This document shows positions 34,955-42,775 of a stretch of 64,000 bases of DNA, piece by piece (within the stretch, counting starts at the first letter, position 1; every line of letters begins with the position of its first letter). Under the pieces are notes generated by a model that saw only the letters and a program-made list of their open reading frames with translations, did no database searches and had not been told where the DNA came from. The stretch comes from Brevibacterium sp. HMSC07C04 (lineage in GTDB: Bacteria > Actinomycetota > Actinomycetes > Actinomycetales > Brevibacteriaceae), in the NCBI RefSeq assembly GCF_001815905.1, contig NZ_KV823261.1, forward strand, positions 98,816 to 162,815, in the 5' to 3' direction. The translations under genes and the position numbers were made by a program.

Positions 34955-35834
34955 CGGCGTCCTCCTGAAGTGCAAACACTGCCACAGCCGCTGCCGCAGC
35001 CACATTGAGTGAATCGATTCCGTGGGACATGGGGATGATGACTCTGGCATCGGCGGATTCGATTGTCCGGCGACTGAGCCCGGCGCCTTCAGTGCCCATA
35101 ACCAACGCGGTCTTGCGGTGCCCTGCCCGGGCGAACTCGCGAACGCTCATCGCGTCATCGCGCAGAGCCAGAGCCGCAGTTGTGAAGCCGTGCTCACGCA
35201 GCAGGTCAATGCCGCCGGGCCACGGTTCGATCCGCACCCACGGCACGGAGAAGACTGTGCCCATCGACACCCGGATGGAGCGCCGGTACAGCGGGTCGGC
35301 GCATCGTGGACTGATGAGAACGGCGTCAGCGCCAAGTGCTGCCGCAGAGCGGAAGATCGCACCGACATTCGTATGATCGACGATGTCCTCCAGCACTACG
35401 ACCGTCCTGGCCCGATCGAGAATCGTTTCGAGTGTTGGCTGCGGTTTGCGCTCCATGGCCGCCAGGGCTCCCCTGTGCAGGTGAAAGCCGACGATGTTTT
35501 CAAGTTCAGCCGGTGTTCCCAAGATGATGGGGGCGTCTGAGCTGGCCAGCTGTGGTGCGAGATCAGCCAGCCAGTTGGGCCGCAGCAGGAACGAGCGCGC
35601 GCTGTATCCGGCGGCAAGCGCCCGTGTCACGATCTTGGATGACTCTGCAATGAACAGCCCCTCGGCGGGTTCTCGTTTGCTGCGCAGCTGAACATCCGTC
35701 AGATCCGTGTAGTCCGCAAGCAGAGTCCCGGACGCCTGAGAAGACCGGATGACCCGAGCTTCGTCGATGCCGTGAGTGCGGAGAATCTGCTGAATCTGCG
35801 CGTCGTCAATATCGCGCTTGGCCGGGGTGTTCAC
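34947..35834 (-). CDS. TrmH/SpoU family RNA 2'-O-methyltransferase
   Basis: SAM-dependent SPOUT enzyme of 295 aa that methylates a ribose in rRNA or tRNA; the target cannot be told from sequence. N-terminal residues 30-110 form a substrate-binding domain (LRSKREPAEGLFIAESSKIVTRAL). The catalytic domain has VVLEDIVDHTNVGAIFRSAAALGADAVLI (motif 1 with N and R), LVMGTEGAGLSRRTI (motif 2) and IPMSHGIDSLNVAAAAAVAVFAL (motif 3). It overlaps the downstream gene by 8 nt and the upstream tauE by 4 nt (ATGA), so it is inside a tightly packed operon. Confidence 0.92.
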   Translation of the reverse strand: MNTPAKRDIDDAQIQQILRTHGIDEARVIRSSQASGTLLADYTDLTDVQLRSKREPAEGLFIAESSKIVTRALAAGYSARSFLLRPNWLADLAPQLASSDAPIILGTPAELENIVGFHLHRGALAAMERKPQPTLETILDRARTVVVLEDIVDHTNVGAIFRSAAALGADAVLISPRCADPLYRRSIRVSMGTVFSVPWVRIEPWPGGIDLLREHGFTTAALALRDDAMSVREFARAGHRKTALVMGTEGAGLSRRTIESADARVIIPMSHGIDSLNVAAAAAVAVFALQEDADG

Positions 35835-36634
35835 AGCTGGATGATGCGGAAGAAGGCGATGATGCTGAGAATGACGATAATGCCGCGCAGCAGCGGGTCG
35901 GGCAGCTTCTGGGCGAACTTGGCTCCTGCGTAACCGCCGATGAGCGATCCGATGGCGACAAGCAGCACGGCCGTCCAGTTGATCTTGTCGAACCCGACGA
36001 TCATGTAGACAACGGCTGCAACCGTGTTGACGCCGAGAACGAGAACATTTTTGAAGCCGTTGATCTGCTGCAGCGAATAGGCCGTGAGAACACCCAGGAG
36101 GCCTACGAGCAGAACACCCTGCGCGGCGGCGAAGTAGCCGCCGTAGATTGCGGTGAAGAAGATTGCGGCCAGAGCTGCCGCCTTCATGGCAGTTGAGGCG
36201 TCTTCCGGCTTGGCCGGTGCCGTGTGCCCCGTCCTTACTGCCCGAGCAGTCAGGGCCCGTTTGAGGAACGGCTGCCCGATCACGAGAACGACCGCTAGAA
36301 CAATGAGCACCGGCACTACGGCCTCAAATGTCGTCGAGGGCAGAATCACCAGAAGCAGCGCGCCTACAACAGAGCCGAGAATCGACGCGGGCAGCCACAC
36401 GGCAACCTGTTTGCCGTAGCCGGCCATCTGCTTTCGGTAGCCCAGGGAGCTTGCCACATTGCCGGGGATGAGACCCAGCGCATTGCTCATCGTCGCAGTC
36501 TGCGGCGGAACCCCAAAAGCGACCAGAGCCGGGAACGTGATGAGCGTTCCAGACCCGACGGCCGCGTTGATTGCGCCGGCGCCAAGGCCCGCGGCGAAGA
36601 TGAGCAGAGCCTCGACGAGGCTGAATGATCCCAT
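35831..36634 (-). CDS. TauE/SafE family membrane exporter
   Basis: Integral membrane protein (267 aa) with about eight hydrophobic segments, in two repeats starting GLGAGAINAAVGSGTLITFPALVAFG near the N-terminus and FTAIYGGYFAAAQGVLLVGLLG in the middle, both typical for TauE/SafE (DUF81). The family exports sulfite or related organosulfonates; the substrate here is unknown. The start ATG overlaps the stop of the upstream ABC ATPase (ATGA). The stop overlaps trmH by 4 nt. No sulfonate catabolic genes are close by, so the context does not reveal a substrate. Confidence 0.88.
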   Translation of the reverse strand: MGSFSLVEALLIFAAGLGAGAINAAVGSGTLITFPALVAFGVPPQTATMSNALGLIPGNVASSLGYRKQMAGYGKQVAVWLPASILGSVVGALLLVILPSTTFEAVVPVLIVLAVVLVIGQPFLKRALTARAVRTGHTAPAKPEDASTAMKAAALAAIFFTAIYGGYFAAAQGVLLVGLLGVLTAYSLQQINGFKNVLVLGVNTVAAVVYMIVGFDKINWTAVLLVAIGSLIGGYAGAKFAQKLPDPLLRGIIVILSIIAFFRIIQL

Positions 36635-37422
36635 CAGTTCAAGCGCGCCTGCGCGTGGAAGCGCCCTTCGGTGACGGTGAGCTTGATGGGCAGATCGAAA
36701 GTCTCCGACAGGTTTTCTTCTGTGATGGCTTCCTTGATTTCACCGGCTGCGACTACGCCGCCGTCGCGAATGAGCAGGGCGTGCGTCATCGACTGCGGAA
36801 TCTCTTCGACGTGGTGGGTCACCATGAGGGTGGTCGGCGCGTATTTTGAGCCGACGATCTCGGTCAGCGCCCGCACGAGCTCTTCGCGTCCGCCCAAGTC
36901 AAGGCCCGTTGCCGGTTCGTCCAGCAGGAGCAGTTCGGGATCGGTCATGAGCGAGCGGGCAATCTGCACGCGCTTCTTTTCGCCGTCGGACAGCGTGCCG
37001 AATCGACGAGAGCCGAAGCCCTCGATTCCGAAGGCCGCCAAGAGGTCATCAGCGCGGGTGAGGTCGACGTCCTCGTAGTCCTCCACCCAGCGGCCGAGCA
37101 CTCCGTAGGCGGCGGTGAGAACGACATCGCGCACTTTTTCGCTGCCGGGAATCCGTTTGGCAAGCTGCGAGGACGAATAGCCGATCCGCGGCCGCAGCTC
37201 GAAAACGTCAACCCGCCCCAGGCGCTCTCCGAGGATGTCGATCGTGCCTTCTGTCGGGTGCATGCGTCCGGCCGCAAGCTCAAGGAGCGTCGTCTTTCCA
37301 GCGCCGTTTGGACCGAGAACAGCCCAATGTTGGCCTTCTTCAATCTTGAGAGAAAAATCTGAGAGGAGCTGATTGGCTCCTCGGCGGACACCGACGTCGT
37401 CTAGCTGCAGGACAATGCTCAT
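36634..37422 (-). CDS. ABC transporter ATP-binding protein (ModF/COG1119-like)
   Basis: Single-NBD ABC ATPase of 262 aa. Walker A is GPNGAGKTTLL, the Q-loop region YSSSQLAKRIPG, the signature LSDGEKKRVQIARSL (LSDGE instead of LSGGQ), Walker B LLLLDEPATGLD and the H-loop VTHHVEEIP. No permease gene lies next to it, and the sequence resembles the COG1119 group, so its partner and function are unknown. It is the first gene of the ABC-tauE-trmH-phosphatase operon. TAGAGT lies 7 nt before its ATG, suggesting a leaderless start. Confidence 0.85.
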   Translation of the reverse strand: MSIVLQLDDVGVRRGANQLLSDFSLKIEEGQHWAVLGPNGAGKTTLLELAAGRMHPTEGTIDILGERLGRVDVFELRPRIGYSSSQLAKRIPGSEKVRDVVLTAAYGVLGRWVEDYEDVDLTRADDLLAAFGIEGFGSRRFGTLSDGEKKRVQIARSLMTDPELLLLDEPATGLDLGGREELVRALTEIVGSKYAPTTLMVTHHVEEIPQSMTHALLIRDGGVVAAGEIKEAITEENLSETFDLPIKLTVTEGRFHAQARLN

Positions 37423-37429
37423 ACGACGA

Positions 37430-37444
37430 ACTCTAACCTATACT
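37430..37444. promoter_or_regulatory. Divergent pair of leaderless -10 elements
   Basis: TAGAGT on the minus strand (37435-37430, N7 to the ATG at 37422) and TATACT on the plus strand (37439-37444, N7 to the ATG at 37452). Only 29 bp separate the two start codons, so the two promoters must overlap. Confidence 0.65.
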
Positions 37445-37451
37445 CGGACCG

Positions 37452-38207
37452 ATGATTCCCCCCTCTCCTGACACGTCGGCCGTGTTCTTCGTCGCTTCGC
37501 TCCAGTGCCTCCTTTCCCAGACCAGGCCGCCGGATGCGGTGGTTGACTCATACACCTCGGCTGGGTCTGCGGTCCCACTGATTGTAGATGATCCGGTCTT
37601 CTCCGCCGACCTGCCCGAGGGCCTTCTGCTGTGGGCGGCACAGCTGCGCCGCGCAGGCATCGACTCGGCATACACCGTCCTCGTCCACCCCACGCTTCCA
37701 CACCGGGTGCCCCGCACCGACCGTGAGCACCGGGGCCTATTATCTCGCGTGTCAAATGTCACAGTTCTTGAAGCGCAGGGCGTTTCACGCGCCCTCGTCG
37801 TGCTCAATGCCGAAGGCACGGCTCGGGTGATTCCCACGGCCGCTGTGCCTTCCACACCTCTGGGCACTGTGTCTGCTTCCGAGGCGGTGCGGGCTCTGCG
37901 CGAATGCACGATGGAAGGGCTGGCTCTTGTTGAGCGGCTGGGCGACGAGCTGCCGGAAGATCTGCGTCAGGCCCCGTGGCGTGACTGGCAGGCGGACATG
38001 GCGCTGGGCCGCCTGGCAGAGAACATCGGGTTTCTTCTGCCGGAGCCGAGGTGGGCGGCAAGTCTGGTCACAGCGTGTGAAATCCATTCGCTCCTGGCAC
38101 CGATTTTGGCTCCCCAAACGCTGCAGCCGCCGGAGTTCGGCGCTCTGCTCGCCCGCCTTCACGCCGCGGCAGCCGCAGTTGTGTGGTCTGTTACCCGAGC
38201 CCGGTGA
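37452..38207 (+). CDS. Hypothetical protein
   Basis: I do not recognise this 251-aa protein. It has no signal peptide or obvious membrane segment. It is rich in Ala, Leu and Val, with two parts: an N-terminal alpha/beta half (VPLIVDDPVFSADL, YTVLVHPTLPHRVP, SRALVVLNAEGTARVIP) and a helical C-terminal half (ALRECTMEGLALVERLGDELPEDLR, then AAAAAVVWSVTRAR). It is followed by serB after 28 bp. In other actinomycetes, unknown genes of this size often sit beside serB, so it is probably real. The leaderless start at 37452 has TATACT 7 nt upstream. Confidence 0.65.
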   Translation: MIPPSPDTSAVFFVASLQCLLSQTRPPDAVVDSYTSAGSAVPLIVDDPVFSADLPEGLLLWAAQLRRAGIDSAYTVLVHPTLPHRVPRTDREHRGLLSRVSNVTVLEAQGVSRALVVLNAEGTARVIPTAAVPSTPLGTVSASEAVRALRECTMEGLALVERLGDELPEDLRQAPWRDWQADMALGRLAENIGFLLPEPRWAASLVTACEIHSLLAPILAPQTLQPPEFGALLARLHAAAAAVVWSVTRAR

Positions 38208-38223
38208 GCCGCATTCGCTCACA

Positions 38224-38229
38224 TACAAT
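38224..38229 (+). promoter_or_regulatory. -10 element, leaderless serB
   Basis: TACAAT-N6-ATG (38236); it lies in the gap after the 37452-38207 gene, so serB has its own promoter. Confidence 0.6.
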
Positions 38230-38235
38230 CGCGGC

Positions 38236-39027
38236 ATGGATCGACTGAGCATCATCACCGACGACGACGGTCTTTTCGTCCGCTCCGACCTCTTTGACGA
38301 AGACGAGCAGCACATTGTCGCCCGCGAGCTGCGTGAACAGCACCCCGACGGTGACCTGTGGACCGTCCCCCTGCCCCTGGGCCTGCTTGGACCTGAGCTG
38401 GTTGTGATGGATGTCGATTCGACCTTCATCAACGAAGAGGTCATTGAAAAACTCGCGGCACACGCTGGACGCGAAGCACAAGTGCGCGCCGTAACCGAAC
38501 GCGCCATGGCAGGTGAGCTCGACTTCGCCGAATCGCTGATCCACCGTGTCGAACAGCTGGCGGGCGTACCGGCCTCGGCGCTGGACGAAGTTGCTGCCGC
38601 CGTCACGTTGACCCCCGGTGTTGAAACCCTTGTGGCGAACCTGCACGCGGCCGACTGCCGTATCGCGCTGGTTTCAGGCGGCTTCACCGCAGTGGTCCAG
38701 CAGATCGCCGGTTCCCTCGGAATTGACGATGTCACTGCCAACGGGCTTGAGATCGCCGAGGGCGTTCTCACTGGGAAGGTCAGCGGTCCGATTGTCGACA
38801 GGCAGGCAAAGGCCAACCGGCTGCTGGAGATCGTCGAAGCCGAAGGGCTCGACACAGCGCGCACCGTGGCCATCGGCGATGGAGCCAATGACATCGACAT
38901 GATTGAAGCCGCGGGCTTCGGCATTGCCTTCTGCGCCAAGCCCGCGCTTATCGAACGGGCCGATGCTCAACTGCGCACCCGGCGGCTCGATGCGGTCTAT
39001 CCCGGACTGACGGGTATGAGCCTGTAG
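38236..39027 (+). CDS. serB: Phosphoserine phosphatase SerB
   Basis: HAD-type phosphatase (263 aa) that completes serine synthesis. Motif I VMDVDSTFINEEV (nucleophile and acid Asp), motif II ALVSGGFT, and motif III/IV KANRLLEIV ... VAIGDGANDIDMIEAAGFGIAF are complete. The N-terminal 55 residues resemble a short regulatory extension but no full ACT domain. It matches the serB placed near fabG/fabI in several actinomycetes. The longer upstream reading frame is rejected because it overlaps the previous gene and because TACAAT-N6-ATG marks 38236. It converges on sixA. Confidence 0.92.
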   Translation: MDRLSIITDDDGLFVRSDLFDEDEQHIVARELREQHPDGDLWTVPLPLGLLGPELVVMDVDSTFINEEVIEKLAAHAGREAQVRAVTERAMAGELDFAESLIHRVEQLAGVPASALDEVAAAVTLTPGVETLVANLHAADCRIALVSGGFTAVVQQIAGSLGIDDVTANGLEIAEGVLTGKVSGPIVDRQAKANRLLEIVEAEGLDTARTVAIGDGANDIDMIEAAGFGIAFCAKPALIERADAQLRTRRLDAVYPGLTGMSL

Positions 39028-39091
39028 GCCAAAACCACCCGGCAATCCCCCGCGGGCAGGCGAAAGCTCCGGCGAACCATCCGGGCACAGA

Positions 39092-39128
39092 AGAGGCGGT
39101 GGGCCCCACTTGGGGACCCACCGCCTCT
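39092..39128. terminator. Bidirectional hairpin between serB and sixA
   Basis: Stem AGAGGCGGTGGG/CCCACCGCCTCT plus CCCC/GGGG with a bulged A and loop ACTT. There is no real T-tract on either side, but the strength and the position between convergent genes support a terminator. Confidence 0.75.
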
Positions 39129-39201
39129 GCTGTGTATTTGAAGGTGCCGCAGAACCGGTTTTTAGGCCTGTTTTTGGGCCCAGATGTTCACGGCAGCGGT
39201 C

Positions 39202-39672
39202 TCAAACCCGTTCTGTGAAGTCGAGAATCTGCGGCTGTGGGAGGACTCCCGCCGCGTCTTCCCAGCTGTCGATCGTGAAAACCGCGATAGAACTGGGGCG
39301 GAATTTCTCAACCGGGACGCCCGAGAATTCGGACACCGCTTGGGCGACGGTGGGATTGTGGCCCACGATGATCGCCGCCTGCGAGTCCGGCGGAATGGTC
39401 GCAACAGCTTCACGCCAGTCAAGAACCTGCGCCTGGTACAGCGCGTCGTCCAAACGCACCTGGGGGCTGCTGTTCAGCTGCTCGATGATGAGCTGCGCGG
39501 TTTCCGTCGTTCGCCGCGCACTCGAAGCTATTGCGAAGTCGATCGGAAGATCCGCGAGGTGTTCGCCAGCTCGTCGCGCTTCTTCGCGTCCTTCGGGCGT
39601 GAGCGGACGGTCGTAGTCAGGTCCGGCTTCGTTCGACGCGTGGGCGTGACGGGCGAAGATCAGAGTGGGCAT
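39202..39672 (-). CDS. sixA: SixA-type phosphohistidine phosphatase
   Basis: Short histidine phosphatase (156 aa) of the SixA branch, whose E. coli member dephosphorylates a His in phosphotransfer proteins. The phosphohistidine motif is IFARHAHA with RHxH (not RHGE/Q), followed by YDRPLTPEGREEARRAG, IASSARRTTETAQLI, and the second active-site His in IIVGHNPTV. It lies 11 bp downstream of fabI in the fabG-fabI-sixA operon. The same order is found in other actinobacteria. The link with fatty acid synthesis is unknown. Confidence 0.9.
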   Translation of the reverse strand: MPTLIFARHAHASNEAGPDYDRPLTPEGREEARRAGEHLADLPIDFAIASSARRTTETAQLIIEQLNSSPQVRLDDALYQAQVLDWREAVATIPPDSQAAIIVGHNPTVAQAVSEFSGVPVEKFRPSSIAVFTIDSWEDAAGVLPQPQILDFTERV

Positions 39673-39683
39673 TATCCGCTGCC

Positions 39684-40442
39684 TCAGGATCCGGTTGAGT
39701 GCAGGCCGCCGTCAACGTGGATCATCGAACCGGTTGTCTTGGGGAACCAGTCCGACAGCAGGGCGACGATTCCGCGACCGGCGGGTTCCGTGTCGCTTTG
39801 GTCCCAACCCAGCGGCGCGCGGTCGCCCCATACGTCTTCGAACGCGTCAAAGCCCGGAATGGACTTCGCTGCGGTGGTCTTGAGAGGACCTGCCGAGATG
39901 AGGTTGACGCGGATGTCGTGTTCACCGAGGTAGCGGGCCAGGTAGCGGCTTGTGGACTCGAGTGCGGCCTTCGATACGCCCATCCAGTCGTATGCGGGCC
40001 AGGCGACCGTCGCGTCAAACGTCAGGCCGACGATTGAGGCTCCCTTGTTGAGCACCGGCTGAGCAGCGACAGCGATGGCCTTGAGCGAATATGCCGAAAC
40101 GTGAAGGGCATTGGATACGGATTCCCACGGCGTGTCGAGGAACACACCGCCGAGTGCGTCCTTTGGTGCGAAGGCGATCGCGTGGACAATGCCGTCGATG
40201 TTGCCGCCCAAACGCTCGGGAAGTGCGGCGAGGTCGTCTTCGTTCGTCGCGTCGAGCTCGATGACCTCAGCCGGCTTCGGCAGGCGTTCGGCGATGATCG
40301 ACGTGATCTTCATCTGGCGTCCGAAGGACGACAGGATGACCTCGGCGCCCTGTTCCTGAGCCAGGCGGGCTGCCGAAAAGGCGATGGACGATTCAGTGAG
40401 CACACCCGTGACGAGGATGCGCTTGCCTTCGAGAATTCCCAT
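39684..40442 (-). CDS. fabI: Enoyl-[ACP] reductase FabI (InhA type)
   Basis: NADH-dependent trans-2-enoyl-ACP reductase of the last step of type II fatty acid elongation. 252 aa. The NAD site has GKRILVTGVLTESSIAFSAA, and the catalytic Y-x6-K is YDWMGVSKAALES, as in InhA. Other visible parts are GIVHAIAFAP, LISAGPLKTTAAK, and HVDGGLHSTGS near the C-terminus. RBS GAAAGGAA lies before the ATG. FabG precedes it by 27 bp, as in mycobacterial fabG1-inhA. Isoniazid-type or triclosan-type inhibitors target this enzyme family. Confidence 0.95.
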   Translation of the reverse strand: MGILEGKRILVTGVLTESSIAFSAARLAQEQGAEVILSSFGRQMKITSIIAERLPKPAEVIELDATNEDDLAALPERLGGNIDGIVHAIAFAPKDALGGVFLDTPWESVSNALHVSAYSLKAIAVAAQPVLNKGASIVGLTFDATVAWPAYDWMGVSKAALESTSRYLARYLGEHDIRVNLISAGPLKTTAAKSIPGFDAFEDVWGDRAPLGWDQSDTEPAGRGIVALLSDWFPKTTGSMIHVDGGLHSTGS

Positions 40443-40469
40443 GATGTTCCTTTCTACAAGATTCTGCTG

Positions 40470-41201
<732 letters not shown>

Positions 41202-41296
41202 TCAATCTCTCCCAACCTAGCCTAAAGCCCAGTCGGGCGTGGTTGAACAACAAAGGAGCGATATGCTTTTGTAGTCCGTTTGAAAGGTGGGGAGAC

Positions 41297-41647
41297 GTGA
41301 ACAGCAGGCCCGCGGTCAACATCACCTCGGCCAGCGAATCTCACGAAGCCGATCTCAACGCGCGCACCCGCAAGTACCTGATACTCATGGCCATTCGCAT
41401 GGTCTGCTTTGTCGGGGCTGTATTCGCACACGGCTGGTTTCGCTGGGCACTTGTCGCCGGCGCCGTCGTCCTTCCGTGGATTGCCGTTCTCATTGCCAAT
41501 GCCGTCGTCCGCCGTTACAGCCCGATCGATGCCGAACAGCCCGCGCCCACCGCAGCCCCGCTGGGCCAGCCAAAACAGAGCAGCCCGGCCGCACCGGACG
41601 ACCCGATCATCATCGACGGCGAAATCGTGGAGGACGACGATGACTGA
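41297..41647 (+). CDS. DUF3099 family membrane protein
   Basis: 116-aa protein with two adjacent transmembrane segments (about residues 30-46 and 51-70: LILMAIRMVCFVGAVFAHGW, WALVAGAVVLPWIAVLIANAV). It begins with a conserved PAVNITSASESHEADLNAR segment and ends with an acidic tail (DDPIIIDGEIVEDDDD). DUF3099 is restricted to actinobacteria; its role is unknown. The GTG at 41297 is preceded by GGGGAG. An upstream ATG at 41243 would begin with sequence not typical of the family. Its end overlaps the next small gene by 8 nt, so the three genes up to SURF1 form an operon. Confidence 0.8.
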   Translation: MNSRPAVNITSASESHEADLNARTRKYLILMAIRMVCFVGAVFAHGWFRWALVAGAVVLPWIAVLIANAVVRRYSPIDAEQPAPTAAPLGQPKQSSPAAPDDPIIIDGEIVEDDDD

Positions 41648-41849
41648 CCTGCAGTGCTCGGCAAAGGGCTGCCCAGCACTGGCGTCGTGGGCTCTTCTGT
41701 GGAACAACCCGAAACTCCACTCCGATGAACGCCGCAAAGTGTGGCTGGCCTGCAGTCTGCACCGAGAAACCCTCGAAGAATTCCTCACACTCCGGTCATT
41801 TCTGCGTGAAACTGTGCCCGCAGACCGTATTCCCCCAGGAGCTGGATAA
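41640..41849 (+). CDS. Small conserved actinobacterial Cys/His protein
   Basis: 69-aa cytosolic protein with a zinc-ribbon-like pattern: LQCSAKGCPALASWALLWNN, then WLACSLHRETLEEFL. The three Cys and a His could bind one metal ion. Homologues of about 70 aa beside SURF1 in actinomycetes carry the misleading name 'acetone carboxylase'; nothing here supports that activity. It overlaps DUF3099 (8 nt) and ends immediately before the SURF1 start codon, so it is translationally coupled to both. A link to cytochrome oxidase assembly is possible from context only. Confidence 0.75.
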   Translation: MTDLQCSAKGCPALASWALLWNNPKLHSDERRKVWLACSLHRETLEEFLTLRSFLRETVPADRIPPGAG

Positions 41850-42743
41850 GTGCGCTACGGATTCCTCTTCTCCGCAAAATGGCTGCGCTACATCGCCATT
41901 GCAATCATCTTCGCCATCGCGTGTGCGCTTTTGGCCAACTGGCAGAACAGCCGCCGTGAAGCCCGCAACGCCGAAATCGAGCGCATCGAAGCGAACTACA
42001 GCGCTGCCCCGCAGCAGCTGCACAAGGCGGTGCCGTCCGCATCAGACCAGCTGCCGGATGAGGCCGATTGGAAACACGTGACCGTCACCGGGACCTACGC
42101 CGCAGACCATACGGTCCTTGCGCGCAACAGGCCTCTGGGCGGGCAGCCCGGATATTTCGTCGTCACACCGCTGCAGACCGACAACGGTCCCGTGGCAGTC
42201 GTGCGCGGGTGGACACCGAGCTCAAGCAGCCCCGATCCGAGCAGCGTGCCCGCTCCCCCGCACGGCACCGTCACAGTCGACGGCTGGATTCGCCCCGCGG
42301 AAGACGGCAAGCCCGATGACAACACTGTCGGCACGGTCAAACAGCTCGATCCGAAGGTGATGGGAATCGACGACGGATACACCGGCCTGTATCTCCAAGC
42401 CGGCAGCGAAGACCCGCAGGCAGACGAAGCCCTCACGGGCCTGCCGAAGCCATCGGTCGATCCCGGCTCTCACCTGTCCTACACCCTGCAATGGATTCTG
42501 TTCGGCGCTATGGCACTCGGTGCGATCATCGTCGCAGCCGTGCGAGAACGCAGGGCAATCGCGGCGGGCAAGGACCAGCAGCAGGCCGACTACGTCGTCG
42601 TGGAAAAGGCTGCGATCGCACACGGAGTGCGCACCTCCGGCAGCCGCTACGGCGACGATGGGCGCAGGGTCAGATCAGGCCGTCGTGACCGTTCGGCAGA
42701 GGCAGACGAAGACGCGCTTCTGGACTCCCAGGGCTGGGGCTGA
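41850..42743 (+). CDS. SURF1 family cytochrome oxidase biogenesis protein
   Basis: Membrane protein (297 aa) that helps insert heme a during assembly of aa3-type oxidase. It has the family layout: an N-terminal membrane helix (about 12-30), an external domain with TVTGTYAADHTVLARNRPLGGQPGYFVVTPL and VVRGWTPSSSSPDPS, a C-terminal helix (LSYTLQWILFGAMALGAIIVAAV, about 210-230), and a charged tail of about 60 residues. The tail after the second helix is longer than in most SURF1 proteins. It is the last gene of the DUF3099 operon. The CtaA gene 9 kb away fits the same pathway. Confidence 0.9.
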   Translation: MRYGFLFSAKWLRYIAIAIIFAIACALLANWQNSRREARNAEIERIEANYSAAPQQLHKAVPSASDQLPDEADWKHVTVTGTYAADHTVLARNRPLGGQPGYFVVTPLQTDNGPVAVVRGWTPSSSSPDPSSVPAPPHGTVTVDGWIRPAEDGKPDDNTVGTVKQLDPKVMGIDDGYTGLYLQAGSEDPQADEALTGLPKPSVDPGSHLSYTLQWILFGAMALGAIIVAAVRERRAIAAGKDQQQADYVVVEKAAIAHGVRTSGSRYGDDGRRVRSGRRDRSAEADEDALLDSQGWG

Positions 42744-42775
42744 GACTGCGAGACCAGAGCCCCAGCTCACTCGCA

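Noticed and set aside
37785..38939. Minus-strand frame of 384 codons
   Set aside because: Antisense to the 37452-38207 gene and serB; composition is Ser/Arg-rich as in shadow frames.
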